Of a stretch of DNA of 64,000 nucleotides, positions 50,802 to 59,944 are shown in pieces (position 1 is the stretch's first letter; the number at the start of each line of letters is the position of its first letter). Origin of the DNA: Streptomyces sp. B93 (GTDB lineage: Bacteria > Actinomycetota > Actinomycetes > Streptomycetales > Streptomycetaceae); the NCBI RefSeq assembly GCF_018070565.1, contig NZ_JAGPXL010000013.1, forward strand, positions 62,001 to 126,000, written 5' to 3'. A program made the translations under genes and the position numbers. The notes beneath the pieces were generated by a model that did no database searches, was not told where the DNA came from, and worked only from the letters and a program-made list of their open reading frames with translations.

Positions 50802-52187
50802 ATGACCACCTACACACCGACCCTCGACCACCAACTGCTTCAGCGGCTGCGCGGTGCCGTACGGGGCGACATCGTCGAGCCCGGGGACGCGGACTACGAC
50901 CAGGCGCGCCGGGTCTACAACGCCATGCACGACAAACGGCCCGCGCTCGTCGTCAGGGCCGCCGATGTCGGCGACGTCGTCGCCACGGTGGGCTTCGCCC
51001 GCGACCAGGGCCTGCCGCTCGCGGTGCGCGGCGGCAGCCACAGCGTGCCCGGCTACGGGACCTGCGAGGGAGGCGTCGTCCTGGACCTCGTGACGATGCG
51101 CGGCATCCGCGTCGATCCCGGGGCCCGCAGGGCACGGGTGGAGGGCGGCTGCACCTGGGCGGACGTCAACCACGCCGCGCACGCCTTCGGGCTGGCCACC
51201 ACCGGCGGCATCGTGTCCACGACCGGTGTGGGCGGGCTGACGACGGGCGGCGGCATGGGACATCTGGCCCGGCGCTGCGGTCTGGCCTGCGACAACCTGG
51301 CCTCCGTGGACCTCGTGACCGCCGACGGCTCCTTCCTGACCTGCACCCAGGAACACCACAGCGACCTGTTGTGGGCGGTGCGCGGCGGGGGCGGGAACTT
51401 CGGCGTCGTCACCTCCTTCGAGTACCGGCTGCACCCGGTGGCCACCATCCTGGGCGGGCCCACGTTCTACCCGCTGGACGGCGACGTGATCCGCCGGTAC
51501 CGGGAGCTGGTCACCGAGGCCGACGAGCGGCTCGGCGCGGTGTTCGTCGTCGGGCTGGGACCGCCGGTGCCGTTCCTGCCCGAGCGCTGGCACGGACGGC
51601 CGCTGTGCGGTGTGGTCGCCTGCTGGACGGGCCAGGAGGACGAGGACGACCGGATCCGGGACCGGCTGGCCGCCCTCGGGCCGGTGATCGGGCGGCACCT
51701 GGAGCGCATGCCGTACCCGGTGATCAACACCCTCTTCGACGACCTCGTGCCCGCCGGTCTCTTCCACTACTGGAAGGGCTCCTTCACCCAGGGCCTCCCC
51801 GACGGCGCCATCGACGCGTTCGTCGAGTACGGCACCACGACCCCCTCCATCCAGAGCGTGACGGTCGTCTTCCCCGTCGACGGCGCCTGCCACCGGGTCG
51901 GCGCCCGGGACACGGCGTTCTCCTACCGGGACGCCGACTTCTCGATCGCGCTCAGCCCGACCCTGACCACCCGGGCGGACTGTGAGACGGCCAAGGACTG
52001 GGTCCGCGCCTTCCACCGGGCGCTCGCACCGCACTCCATGGAAGGCGGCTACGTCAACTTCATGGACGGCGACGACCAGGACCGCGTACGGGCCAACTAC
52101 CGGGACAACTACACCCGTCTGCGAGCCCTGAAGCAGCGCTACGACCCCGGCAACCTGTTCCGCCTCAACCACAACATCGCCCCCTGA
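50802..52187 (+). CDS. BBE-type FAD-linked oxidoreductase
   Basis: A 461-residue flavoenzyme of the berberine-bridge family. VRGGSHSVPGYGTCEGGVVLD in the N-terminal FAD domain holds the His that commonly binds FAD, and GCTWADVNHAAHAFG the position of the second, Cys-linked site seen in bicovalent members (here the Cys is in GGCTW). GGGMGHLARRCGLACD and the BBE tail RYDPGNLFRLNHNI are typical. No signal peptide. ATG 50802 follows a weak AAAGG. Such oxidases act on sugars or antibiotic intermediates; a role with the preceding regulator is possible. Confidence 0.85.
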   Translation: MTTYTPTLDHQLLQRLRGAVRGDIVEPGDADYDQARRVYNAMHDKRPALVVRAADVGDVVATVGFARDQGLPLAVRGGSHSVPGYGTCEGGVVLDLVTMRGIRVDPGARRARVEGGCTWADVNHAAHAFGLATTGGIVSTTGVGGLTTGGGMGHLARRCGLACDNLASVDLVTADGSFLTCTQEHHSDLLWAVRGGGGNFGVVTSFEYRLHPVATILGGPTFYPLDGDVIRRYRELVTEADERLGAVFVVGLGPPVPFLPERWHGRPLCGVVACWTGQEDEDDRIRDRLAALGPVIGRHLERMPYPVINTLFDDLVPAGLFHYWKGSFTQGLPDGAIDAFVEYGTTTPSIQSVTVVFPVDGACHRVGARDTAFSYRDADFSIALSPTLTTRADCETAKDWVRAFHRALAPHSMEGGYVNFMDGDDQDRVRANYRDNYTRLRALKQRYDPGNLFRLNHNIAP

Positions 52188-52220
52188 GGAAGCGCGCGCG
52201 GGCTCCCCGGCGGCGCGGGG

Positions 52221-52667
52221 TCAGGGGGTGCGGGCGTCATGGTCCTCGCGGTGGGCGAGGACCTCGTCCATGTGGGTCTGGGCCCAGCTCCTGAGTCCGC
52301 GTGTCATGTGGTGCAGGGAGAGACCGAGGCCGGTCAGCTCGTAGGAGACGGTGACGGGCACGGTCGGCGTCACGGTACGGGTGAGCAGGCCGTCGCGTTC
52401 CAGCGACCGCAGCGTCTGGGTGAGCATCTTCTGGCTGACCCCGGCCAGGAGCCGGGAGATCTCCGAGTAACGCATCGCCGCGGGCGTGTTTGTGGATGCC
52501 GCGCCGGGCCGGCCGGGGCCGTGGTCGCCGCCCAGCGCGCACAGGACCAGGACGACCCACTTGTCCGAGATCCGGTCGAGCAGCTGTCTGCTGGGGCACT
52601 CGGCCAGGAACGCGTTGTACTCCGCCTTGGCCCGCGCCCTCTTCTGGGCCGCTGTCCTCGTCGTCAA
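52221..52667 (-). CDS. HxlR-family transcriptional regulator
   Basis: A 148-residue winged-helix regulator. CPSRQLLDRISDKWVVLVLCAL and RYSEISRLLAGVSQKMLTQTLRSLERDGLL are the HxlR hallmarks. An insertion of ~17 residues rich in Gly/Pro (around GGDHGPGRPG) lies between the first helix pair, longer than usual. N-terminal Cys in ECPS could be redox-sensitive as in HypR. It diverges from the aldo/keto reductase gene, its likely target. Confidence 0.88.
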   Translation of the reverse strand: MTTRTAAQKRARAKAEYNAFLAECPSRQLLDRISDKWVVLVLCALGGDHGPGRPGAASTNTPAAMRYSEISRLLAGVSQKMLTQTLRSLERDGLLTRTVTPTVPVTVSYELTGLGLSLHHMTRGLRSWAQTHMDEVLAHREDHDARTP

Positions 52668-52811
52668 GGGTCACACCTCTCACCGGTAGGCGGGTAACGC
52701 ACTCGAAGGTGCCTGCTTCCCGCTGGGGAGCTTCTCTCCCATGCTGGTGCAGGGAGGCCACCGGGCGCCACTCCTCCCCCCCTCCCTCGAGTTCACGACG
52801 AAAGGCACCGC

Positions 52812-53684
52812 ATGAGCACCCCCTCCCCCACTCTTCCCGGCGGCACCTGGACCCTGGGCGACCTGACCGTCACCCGGTTCGGCTACGGCGCCATGCAACT
52901 GGCCGGTCCCTGGGTCATGGGGCCGCCCGCCGACCGCGACGGCGCGCTGGCCGTGCTGCGCGAAGCGGTGCACCTCGGGATCACCCACATCGACACCAGC
53001 GACGCCTACGGGCCGCGCGTCACCAACGAGTTGATCCGCGAGGCACTGCACCCCTACCCCGCCTCGCTGCACATCGTGACCAAGGTGGGCGCCACCCGCG
53101 ACGAGCAGGGCGGCTGGCCCGTGGCCCGGCGGCCCGAGGAGCTGCGCCGCCAGGTCCAGGACAACCTCACCTCGCTGCGGCTCGACGTACTCGACCTGGT
53201 CAACCTCCGCCTCGGCGACGCCGAAGGCCCCCGGCCCGGCTCACTCGCCGAGGCGTTCGGGACGCTCGCCGAACTCCGGCGGCAGGGCCTGATCCGCCAC
53301 CTCGGCCTCAGCAACGCCACCGAGGAGCAGGTCACCGAGGCACGCGGCATCGCCCCGGTCGTGTGCGTGCAGAACATGTACAACCTCGCCCACCGCCACG
53401 ACGACAAGCTCATCGACCGGCTCGCCGCCGACGGCATCGCGTACGTGCCCTTCTTCCCGCTCGGCGGCTTCACCCCGCTGCAGTCCTCGGTGCTGTCGGC
53501 GGTCGCCGCCCGGCGGGAGACGACCCCGATGTCCGTCGCGCTGGCCTGGCTGCTGCAACGCTCCCCCAACATCCTGCTCATCCCCGGCACGTCGTCGACG
53601 GCGCACCTGCGCGAGAACATCGCCGGGGCCCAACTCGACCTGTCGACCGAGGACTTGGCCGAGCTGGACGGCATCGGCCGCTGA
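52812..53684 (+). CDS. Aldo/keto reductase
   Basis: A 290-residue TIM-barrel NADPH oxidoreductase. FGYGAMQL at the start, HIDTSDAYGP (catalytic Asp and Tyr), VTKVGATRDE (catalytic Lys) and the C-terminal NADP motif LIPGTSSTAHLREN are present. The usual His-containing strand reads DLVNLRLGD, without the His. It is divergent from an HxlR regulator, a common aldehyde- or quinone-responsive pair. ATG 52812 has GAAAGG before it. Confidence 0.88.
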   Translation: MSTPSPTLPGGTWTLGDLTVTRFGYGAMQLAGPWVMGPPADRDGALAVLREAVHLGITHIDTSDAYGPRVTNELIREALHPYPASLHIVTKVGATRDEQGGWPVARRPEELRRQVQDNLTSLRLDVLDLVNLRLGDAEGPRPGSLAEAFGTLAELRRQGLIRHLGLSNATEEQVTEARGIAPVVCVQNMYNLAHRHDDKLIDRLAADGIAYVPFFPLGGFTPLQSSVLSAVAARRETTPMSVALAWLLQRSPNILLIPGTSSTAHLRENIAGAQLDLSTEDLAELDGIGR

Positions 53685-53703
53685 AACGACGGGCGCCGGG
53701 ACG

Positions 53704-54804
53704 TCAGCGGACCAGGAGCAGCGCGAGCACCACGAGGGCCAGCACCGCCACGGCGACGGCCGCGGCCCTCCCCTTCGCCGCCCGCGTCAGCCGTCCGACG
53801 ACCCGGAGGCGTCCGCCAGGGCCGGGGAAGACGTAGAACTCCCGGCGGTGGGGGCCGGTGAGTTCGCCCCTGGCGACGGTGATCCGCCGCAGGTCGACCC
53901 AGTACGCCCGCTCCCTCTCGTGTGCCCGCAGTTTCGCCGGGCGGCGCAGCACGGGTTCCACGGCCGCCCGCATCTGCGGGGACAGGTCGTCCGGCAGCGG
54001 CTCCCCGCCGGCCAGGAGGGTCACCTGCCAGTCGCCGGTGTCCAGTTCGGAGCGCACCGCCCGGGGGCGCTGCTGCGGCGCGGGAAGCGGATCGGAGTCG
54101 AGTCTCCAGGTGATCAGGCCGCCGGTCCACGTCGTCAGCGACCCCTGGCCCGCGCAGGTGCCGCACGCCGTGGTGCCGCGTTCCCCGCAGTCCTTGCAGG
54201 GGGCGCGCCCCGTCGCCTTGCAGGAGGAGCACCTGGTCCTGCCCCAGCCCCGGCAGCGGGGGCAGGCACTCTCGGCCGTCCCGCACCCCTCGCAGGTGAC
54301 GCGGGGCGCCTGCGGTGTGGCCGGGCCGGGTTTCGGGGGCCGCGGTGGCGGGCCGGGCGGCTTGCCCCCGTGTCTGAGGTACTGCGTGCAGGCACGGACG
54401 CCCTCGCACGCGGAGCAGACCTCGGCGGGTTCGCAGGCCCGGTGTCCCTTGCCCTCGCAGCGGGCGCACTGCCGTCTGCCGTTGTCGCAGCCGCACGCTG
54501 CGCGGTGCACGGTCCCACGCCTGACCAGCTCGACCGACTTGGTGACCGGCACTTTGGGGGCGGCGAGGGGATAGCCGTTGATGTCGTCGTAGACGGGCCG
54601 GTCCGCGAGGTCCACGTCTCCGGGGGCGTGCCGGATGCCCTCGGTCCGGGACTCGATGCAGCGGATGACCTCCCCTTCGAGCAGGTGCCAGCGGCTGAGG
54701 GTGACGTCCTCGGGACGCAGCCCCTGTTTTCCGGTCCGGCCGTGACGCCCGAGATACGCGCTGATCTCCCCGCGTATCCGCTCGTCCGAGAATTCGCCTG
54801 CCAC
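53704..54804 (-). CDS. Zinc-knuckle (DnaJ-like) protein with C-terminal membrane helix
   Basis: A 366-residue protein. The middle holds two clusters of CxxC pairs in the CxxCxGxG style of DnaJ: CGCDNGRRQCARCEGKG followed by CSACEG, then after a Pro-rich linker CPRCRGWG, CSSCKATG, CKDCGERG and CGTCAGQG. A hydrophobic helix (AAAVAVAVLALVVLALLLV) closes the protein, giving a tail-anchored or C-tail membrane topology. No J domain is present. It may bind zinc and hold or fold proteins at the membrane; function is unknown. It begins at ATG 54804 on the minus strand. Confidence 0.7.
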   Translation of the reverse strand: MAGEFSDERIRGEISAYLGRHGRTGKQGLRPEDVTLSRWHLLEGEVIRCIESRTEGIRHAPGDVDLADRPVYDDINGYPLAAPKVPVTKSVELVRRGTVHRAACGCDNGRRQCARCEGKGHRACEPAEVCSACEGVRACTQYLRHGGKPPGPPPRPPKPGPATPQAPRVTCEGCGTAESACPRCRGWGRTRCSSCKATGRAPCKDCGERGTTACGTCAGQGSLTTWTGGLITWRLDSDPLPAPQQRPRAVRSELDTGDWQVTLLAGGEPLPDDLSPQMRAAVEPVLRRPAKLRAHERERAYWVDLRRITVARGELTGPHRREFYVFPGPGGRLRVVGRLTRAAKGRAAAVAVAVLALVVLALLLVR

Positions 54805-54936
54805 AGCGGCACCGCTCCCCCCGGGTCGTGTTCCCGCTCCACACGGCGGGGAGCGGGCGGTGCGGAACGGCCTCAGTGTGGCCGCACCGGGGGCTGCGCG
54901 AAAGGGCGCACGCCCCGGGGCGCGGGGGGGTGCCGG

Positions 54937-55491
54937 TCAGGGCCGGTGGGCACGGTGGGGCCCGGCCCAGCCGGTGAGGGCGACGACCTGCCGTGCGATG
55001 TCGACGACGAGCCGTCCGTCCGTCGCCACGCGTACGGCCTGCGCGGGGGCACGCTCGTCCAGGAGCCGCGCCTTGCGGATACTTCCCGCGAGTTCCCGCT
55101 CCAGTTCCGAGCCGCGTTCTCGTCCCGTCAGACGCTCGCGGGCGGTGGCGTCGGAGGCGGTGAGCAGGACCCGTACGATCCTCACCCCGGGCCCCATCGC
55201 CCGCTCGAACATGCCCGTCGCCTCGGGCAGCACGCTCAGGGTGTTCGTGTAGACCAGGCGCCGGTAGCCGCGCCGGGCGAAGTTCGCCCACACGGCGGTC
55301 AGGTTGCACTCGGTGATCTGCACGCGGTCGGGGTCGTTCTCGGGGGCCGGGTGGACGTGCCCCATGAAGTCACCGTCGATGACCGCGTGCGCGACCGCCT
55401 CGGAGCGCAGGATCGCGGAGACCTCCCAGCCCACCGTCGTCTTGCCGACGCCGGCGCGTCCTGCGATGAGCAGTACCTGCGGGTGCTCCAT
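54937..55491 (-). CDS. P-loop nucleotide kinase-like protein
   Basis: A 184-residue P-loop protein with Walker A GRAGVGKTT near the N-terminus, an Asp in HAVIDGDFMGH as in nucleoside/shikimate kinase-like proteins, and a lid-like segment RERLTGRERGSELEREL. Size and motifs fit an adenylylsulfate- or gluconate-kinase-like fold; the substrate is unknown. ATG 55491 is favoured because Walker A must lie close to the start; the longer upstream frame is not supported. Confidence 0.75.
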   Translation of the reverse strand: MEHPQVLLIAGRAGVGKTTVGWEVSAILRSEAVAHAVIDGDFMGHVHPAPENDPDRVQITECNLTAVWANFARRGYRRLVYTNTLSVLPEATGMFERAMGPGVRIVRVLLTASDATARERLTGRERGSELERELAGSIRKARLLDERAPAQAVRVATDGRLVVDIARQVVALTGWAGPHRAHRP

Positions 55492-55795
55492 ACCGTGCAG
55501 CGTGCCAGCGGGCGGGCGTCCGGCGCGAGCCGGTTTCGTTGGGGCCGGGGCCGTCCGGTCGCAGTTCGTGGCGTGCCGGGGCCGTGGGTTTCCCGGTGCG
55601 GGTCGGATGTGCTGGTGGTACGCCGCTGGTGGCCGGCTGCCCGGCGGGCCGGCGAGGCCCCGGTGAAGACACCGAGGAGACCGGACACCGTGGTGCCGGG
55701 TGGGGGGAGGGCGGTTTCGTTTTCTGGACGGGGGCGGGGAGGAGGTCTTCGTTTCCGGAGCCACTGCGGGTTGCGGGCGGGGGCATTGTGAGGTG
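55492..55795. other. Intergenic, no feature seen
   Basis: 304 bases between the divergent P-loop kinase and ANTAR genes. It is GC-rich, with no clear gene, hairpin or repeat; promoters of both genes should lie here. Confidence 0.5.
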
Positions 55796-56161
55796 ATGGG
55801 ATACGGCCTCTCAACTGCGAAGACCACGTGTATGCCAGAGCAGAGCAACCGGATCGGCGAGGTCGCCGCCCTCGAGGAGGAGATCGCGCAGCTGCGGCGC
55901 GCCGTCGTTTCGCCCGCTGTCATCGACCAGGCGATCGGTGTCGTGGTCGCCTACGGCGGTGTGCGTCCCGACACCGGCTGGGACGTTCTCAGGGAGATCT
56001 CCCAGCACACGAACACCAAGCTGCGCGAAGTGGCTGAGCATCTCGTGCAGTGGCCGCACTGCCAGTGGCTGCCGCCCGGGATACGCCGGTGCCTGGATGC
56101 CGCGCTGGAGCGCCGCACGCCCTCTCCCGGCCGGGAAGGAGAGGGCGTGGAGGGGAGATAG
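55796..56161 (+). CDS. ANTAR-domain protein
   Basis: A 121-residue protein in which the ANTAR RNA-binding fold fills the centre: LEEEIAQLRRAVVSPAVIDQAIGV, then GWDVLREISQHTNTKLREVAEHLV. No GAF or receiver domain is fused, so it is a minimal ANTAR protein; full regulators usually sense a signal and prevent transcription termination by binding paired RNA hairpins. ATG 55796 or 55832 may be the start. No paired hairpin target was identified in its own leader. Confidence 0.8.
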   Translation: MGYGLSTAKTTCMPEQSNRIGEVAALEEEIAQLRRAVVSPAVIDQAIGVVVAYGGVRPDTGWDVLREISQHTNTKLREVAEHLVQWPHCQWLPPGIRRCLDAALERRTPSPGREGEGVEGR

Positions 56162-56177
56162 GCGGCCGGTGGGGGCC

Positions 56178-57135
56178 TCAGCTGTGCAGGGTGTGGGAGG
56201 GGCTGGTGCCGTAGGCGTCGCGGTAGAGCGCGGCGAAGCGGCCGGGGTGGGCGAAGCCCCAGCGGGCGGCGATGTCGGCGACGGTGGCGCCGCCGAGCGG
56301 GTCGGCGGCCTGGAGGTCGCGGTGGGCGTGGGCGAGGCGGGTGCGGCGCAGGTAGGCCAGCGGGGTGGTCCCCAGGTGGCGGCGGAAGGCGTACTGCAGG
56401 GCGCGGACGGTGACATGGGCCGCGGCGGCGATCTCGGCGACGGTCAGGGGCTGGTCGGCGTGGTCGTCGATGTGGGCGACTGGCGCGGCGCACGGTGGCG
56501 GGGCGGGCGTCGGTGCGGTCCTGGGCGCGGGGGTCGGTGGCGGCGGTGTGCGGGAAGGCGGCCAGCACGCTGGCGGCCAGGAGCTGGCTGCTGGCCGAGG
56601 CGACCAGGGGCTGCTGGTAGACGGCCGGGTCGCTGAGCACGTGGTCGCGCAGGTGGATGATGGTGTGCTTCAGGTGGCGGGCGGCGGCCGGGGAGTGCGG
56701 GCGGTGCCCGGTCAGCCGTACCGGTTCGGCCTGCGGTCCGGCGTCGGTGGCGGCCACCTGGTCCAGCAGGCCGGGGTCCAGCATGGTGATGTTGTAGCGG
56801 GCCGCGTGGACGCGGCCGGCGTAGGAGAGTTCGGGCGGGGCGAACATCACCATGTCGCCGGGGCCGAAGGCGTCCCGGACGCCGTGGAAGACGTGGTCCT
56901 GGATGGTTCCCTCGTGGACCATGCACAGGCAGATCTTCCCCAGCGGTGTCACCGCGTAGCTCATGTCGAAGTCGAGGTCGATCTCGTCGACGCTGACGGA
57001 CGCCATGTCGTCGCGGCGGATGCGGGCCCTGCTGGCCTCGGGGGTGCTGCTGCCGATCCGCATCCGCGCGTAGGCGCGGCTGAGGAAGTCCTCCGTGACG
57101 TTGAGGTCGTCGCTGTCGAACAGCAGCGTGCCCAT
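56178..57135 (-). pseudogene. AraC-family regulator with a +1 frameshift
   Basis: From ATG 57135 the frame encodes a cupin-like AraC_binding_2 domain (VDEIDLDFDMSYAV, DAFGPGDMVMFAPPELSYAG) to RPATVRRA. An extra base at 56481 then breaks the frame. If it is removed, translation continues as VAHIDDHADQPLTVAEIAAAA and ends with the second HTH motif GFAHPGRFAALYRDAYGTSPS, stop at 56178. The region length is 3n+1, which confirms a single insertion. It is either a recent pseudogene or a sequencing error; as written the DNA-binding domain is not made. Confidence 0.85.
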
Positions 57136-57150
57136 TACCGCATCACCTCT

Positions 57151-57199
57151 GGCAGAACGGACGACGGCACCCCTTGTGGGGTGCCGTTCCTCGTCTGCC
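57151..57199 (-). terminator. Stem-loop terminator downstream of the M74 peptidase gene
   Basis: The core stem 57164-57173 / 57178-57187 (ACGGCACCCC with its exact complement, loop TTGT) is flanked by pairing GGCAGA (57151-57156) and TCTGCC (57194-57199). It lies 33-80 bases past the stop codon of the murein endopeptidase gene. Confidence 0.8.
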
Positions 57200-57231
57200 C
57201 TGGGTGCGGGGAGACATGCGTGCGGCCGGGA

Positions 57232-58170
57232 CTACCGGTAGCGGATGTGCAGGTGGTTGTCGTGGTTGGGGTAGCTGGTGGTGAGGCCTTCGGCGATCAG
57301 CTGGGGGTCGTTGAAGAAGATCAGGTCGATGTGGCCGGGGGCCTTGGCGCGGATCTCCTGGACGAGGCGGCGGGTGGCGGCGCGGTCGTAGGCGGTGGAC
57401 TGCCAGGTGATGCGGGCGGCGGTGCACTGGGCGGAGTCGGTGCGGATGGGCCATACGTCGATGTCCATGCCGGTCTCGTGGCTGGCGTGGCCGGGGATGT
57501 CGCCGCCGTGTTCGAAGCCGGCGTCGCCGACGGGGAGGCGGCCGTTGCCGGTGGTGGCGAAGGCGGTGGCGGCGGCTTCGAGCTGGCCGACGGCGCCCGC
57601 TGTCGCCCAGTGGGCGTTCGCGTTGCCGTCGGGGCTCTGCGCGCACATGGTGCCCGCGCCGAAGTTGATGTTCTCGTAGTGCCAGAGCAGGTTCTTCCAG
57701 GTGGTCGGTCCGGCGACGCCGTCGACGCCGATCCCGGCGTGGGACTGGAAGGTGCGCACCGCGGTGTGGGTGGCGGGGCCGAAGGCGCCGTCCACCGTGA
57801 GGCCGGCTGAGCGTTTGGCGTTGAGGAGGGCTTGGAGGGCCTTCACGGCGGGGCCGTTGTCGCCCTGGCGGACGGTGACGGCGAGCGCGCTCCAGGTGGC
57901 GGGGCCGACGATGCCGTCCGCGGTCAGGCCCTTGGACTGCTGGAAGCTGACGGTGGCGCTGCGGGTGCCGGTGCCGAAGACGCCGTCCACGGTCACCGTC
58001 CGGCCGTGCGCGGCCAGCAGGTGTTGCAGGGCGACGACGTCGGTGCCCCGGTTGCCGCTGCTGGTGAGGGGGAAGGCGGCCTGCGGGAAGGCGTGCGCGG
58101 GCAGGCCCGCGGCAAGGAGCAGGCCGGTCAGGGCGGTGAACAGGGTGATGAGGCGGGCGAGTTGTCTCAT
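57232..58170 (-). CDS. Secreted peptidoglycan-binding murein endopeptidase (MepA/M74-like)
   Basis: A 312-residue exported enzyme. A signal peptide (MRQLARLITLFTALTG..., cut near AHA) is followed by two PG_binding_1 modules (residues ~40-100 with GLTADGIVGPATWSAL, and ~105-160) and a catalytic domain with GHASHETGMDIDVWP and DNHLHIRYR, the zinc-binding motifs of MepA-type endopeptidases. It should cut peptide cross-links in cell wall. ATG 58170 follows AGGAAGG and lies ten bases after the upstream gene's stop, so both are one operon. A terminator follows. Confidence 0.88.
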   Translation of the reverse strand: MRQLARLITLFTALTGLLLAAGLPAHAFPQAAFPLTSSGNRGTDVVALQHLLAAHGRTVTVDGVFGTGTRSATVSFQQSKGLTADGIVGPATWSALAVTVRQGDNGPAVKALQALLNAKRSAGLTVDGAFGPATHTAVRTFQSHAGIGVDGVAGPTTWKNLLWHYENINFGAGTMCAQSPDGNANAHWATAGAVGQLEAAATAFATTGNGRLPVGDAGFEHGGDIPGHASHETGMDIDVWPIRTDSAQCTAARITWQSTAYDRAATRRLVQEIRAKAPGHIDLIFFNDPQLIAEGLTTSYPNHDNHLHIRYR

Positions 58171-58180
58171 GGCGGTCGGG

Positions 58181-59944
58181 TTACCTTCCTGACTGGAGGG
58201 CGCTCCAGGTGGCGGGGCCGACGATGCCGTCGGCGGTCAGGGCGCGGGTGGACTGGTAGTCGCGGACGGCCTGGGTGGTGCCGGAGCCGAAGACGCCGTC
58301 GATGGCGACGGTCCGGCCGAGGGCGGCGGTCAGGGCGCGCTGGAGGCGGGTGACGGCTTCGCCGGTGGAGCCGTTCTGGAGGGTGGGGGTGGTGCCGCGG
58401 GCCAGCAGCGCGGTCCAGGTGCGGGGGCCGATCACGCCGTCCGCGGTCAGGCCCTTGCCGGTCTGGAAGGCGCGGGTGGCGGTGGTGGTGGCGGGGCCGA
58501 AGACGCCGTCCGGGGTGCCGGGGTCGTACCCGGCGGCCTTGAGCAGGCACTGGGCGGCGGTGACGCGGGAGCCGGTCGCGCCGCTCTGGAGGGTGGTGTA
58601 CGCGGTGAAGTCGAGGTTGGCGGTGGTGCAGGTGGGCGGGGGCGGGGTGCTGCCGGTGGCGACGTCGAGGTAGTCGCGGTCGATGTTGATGGAGTAGCCG
58701 CCGTAGGACTCGGTGACCTCTCCGGCGTACTGGTGGATGCGCTGGTGGCCGAACCAGTGGGTGGCGGGGACGTAGGAGCCGGTGTTGGTGTCGGCGGCGC
58801 CGTTCCACCAGGCGTAGAAGATGTGGTCGACGCGGGTGTAGGCGCTGTTGTCGTACTCGCTGGCGGCGTCGCGGATGCCGGAGGCGGCGCTGGAGTAGAA
58901 GCCGGAGAGGTAGCCGTCGGCGTGCAGGCGTTCGCTCCAGCCGGAGAGGTAGGACAGGACGGCGGTCTTGCAGGCGGTGGTGGAGTTGTAGGCCTCGATG
59001 TCGCTGTAGAGGGCGCTGCCCGCGGGGATGCCCAGGTTGGCGGCGGCGGTGACGGCGGCGGCGGCCGCGCTGGCGCCCTGGGACTTGGCGGTGGCCGGGT
59101 CGGTGGACATCTTCAGGGAGTAGCTGGTGCAGGGGGCCTGGCGGCCGACGTCGATGGGGATCAGGTGCCAGCCGTTGTTGGTCTGGGTGGTCACCCAGCT
59201 GGCGGTCAGGTTGGGCTGGGCGCAGCCGCGGAAGGAGCCGCTGATGTAGACGCCGACGGCGCTGTAGGGGGAGCTGGTCTGCCAGGCGTTCATGGCGGCC
59301 GTGGAGGGGGCGGTGCAGGCGTCGAAGCCCTTGCCGAGGTAGGTGCCCGGCTGGGGTGCGGCGGCGGCCAGGGTGGTGGGGGGCTGGGCGGTGCGGGGCA
59401 GTTCGGTGCGGCGGGCGGCGGGGGTGAGTTCGGCGGAGGTCAGGACGGTGCGTACGAGGCTTTCGGTGTGGGGGGTGTGGGCGGCGGTGACGAGGACGCC
59501 GGCGTCCTCGACCGCGACCTGGATGGTGCCGTTGCTGGAGGGGGCGGCGGGGGCGGTGGCCCTGCCCCGTGGGGTGCGGGCGGTCGCGGGGGTGGTGCGG
59601 GCGGCGGAGCGGGTGGTGATCGGTTCGATGACGAGGCCCGCGGTGCGGCCGATGACTTTGGCGGGGCAGTCGTTGTCGTCGGCGGGCTCGCCGAGGTAGA
59701 TGGTGGGGGTGTCCAGGCGTGGGCAGGCGCGGGGGGTGTCGGCCAGGTCGACGACCCGCCAGTGGGCGGGTGCCTCGATGCGGTAGCCGTGGTAGGTGAC
59801 GGTCTGCCGGGCCTCGGGGTCCTCGGGGGCGGAGTCCGCCCGGGCGGGCCCGGGGGCGGCCAGCGCGCCGGTTGCCGCGAGCAGCGCCAGCAGGGCCGTG
59901 GTGGCGCGGGCACGCCGGCGGGTGGGGGTCGGCATCAGGGCCAT
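58181..59944 (-). CDS. Secreted DUF1906 glycosidase-like protein with two PG-binding modules
   Basis: A 587-residue exported protein. A signal peptide (MALMPTPTRRRARATT... ending PARA) is followed by a ~170-residue unassigned part, a DUF1906 domain (KGFDACTAPSTAAMNAW, LYSDIEAYNSTTAC, HQYAGEVTESYGG), a TIM-barrel fold related to wall-active glycosidases, and then two PG_binding_1 repeats. The last repeat shares LTADGIVGPATWSAL with the neighbouring endopeptidase. It probably acts on peptidoglycan in the spore or vegetative wall. ATG 59944 follows AGGAG. Confidence 0.85.
   Translation of the reverse strand: MALMPTPTRRRARATTALLALLAATGALAAPGPARADSAPEDPEARQTVTYHGYRIEAPAHWRVVDLADTPRACPRLDTPTIYLGEPADDNDCPAKVIGRTAGLVIEPITTRSAARTTPATARTPRGRATAPAAPSSNGTIQVAVEDAGVLVTAAHTPHTESLVRTVLTSAELTPAARRTELPRTAQPPTTLAAAAPQPGTYLGKGFDACTAPSTAAMNAWQTSSPYSAVGVYISGSFRGCAQPNLTASWVTTQTNNGWHLIPIDVGRQAPCTSYSLKMSTDPATAKSQGASAAAAAVTAAANLGIPAGSALYSDIEAYNSTTACKTAVLSYLSGWSERLHADGYLSGFYSSAASGIRDAASEYDNSAYTRVDHIFYAWWNGAADTNTGSYVPATHWFGHQRIHQYAGEVTESYGGYSINIDRDYLDVATGSTPPPPTCTTANLDFTAYTTLQSGATGSRVTAAQCLLKAAGYDPGTPDGVFGPATTTATRAFQTGKGLTADGVIGPRTWTALLARGTTPTLQNGSTGEAVTRLQRALTAALGRTVAIDGVFGSGTTQAVRDYQSTRALTADGIVGPATWSALQSGR

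Noticed and set aside
48939..52172. Open frame of more than 1,000 codons on the minus strand opposite the LuxR and BBE genes
   Set aside because: Same artefact: composition is a mirror of the sense genes, which show clear LuxR and FAD motifs.
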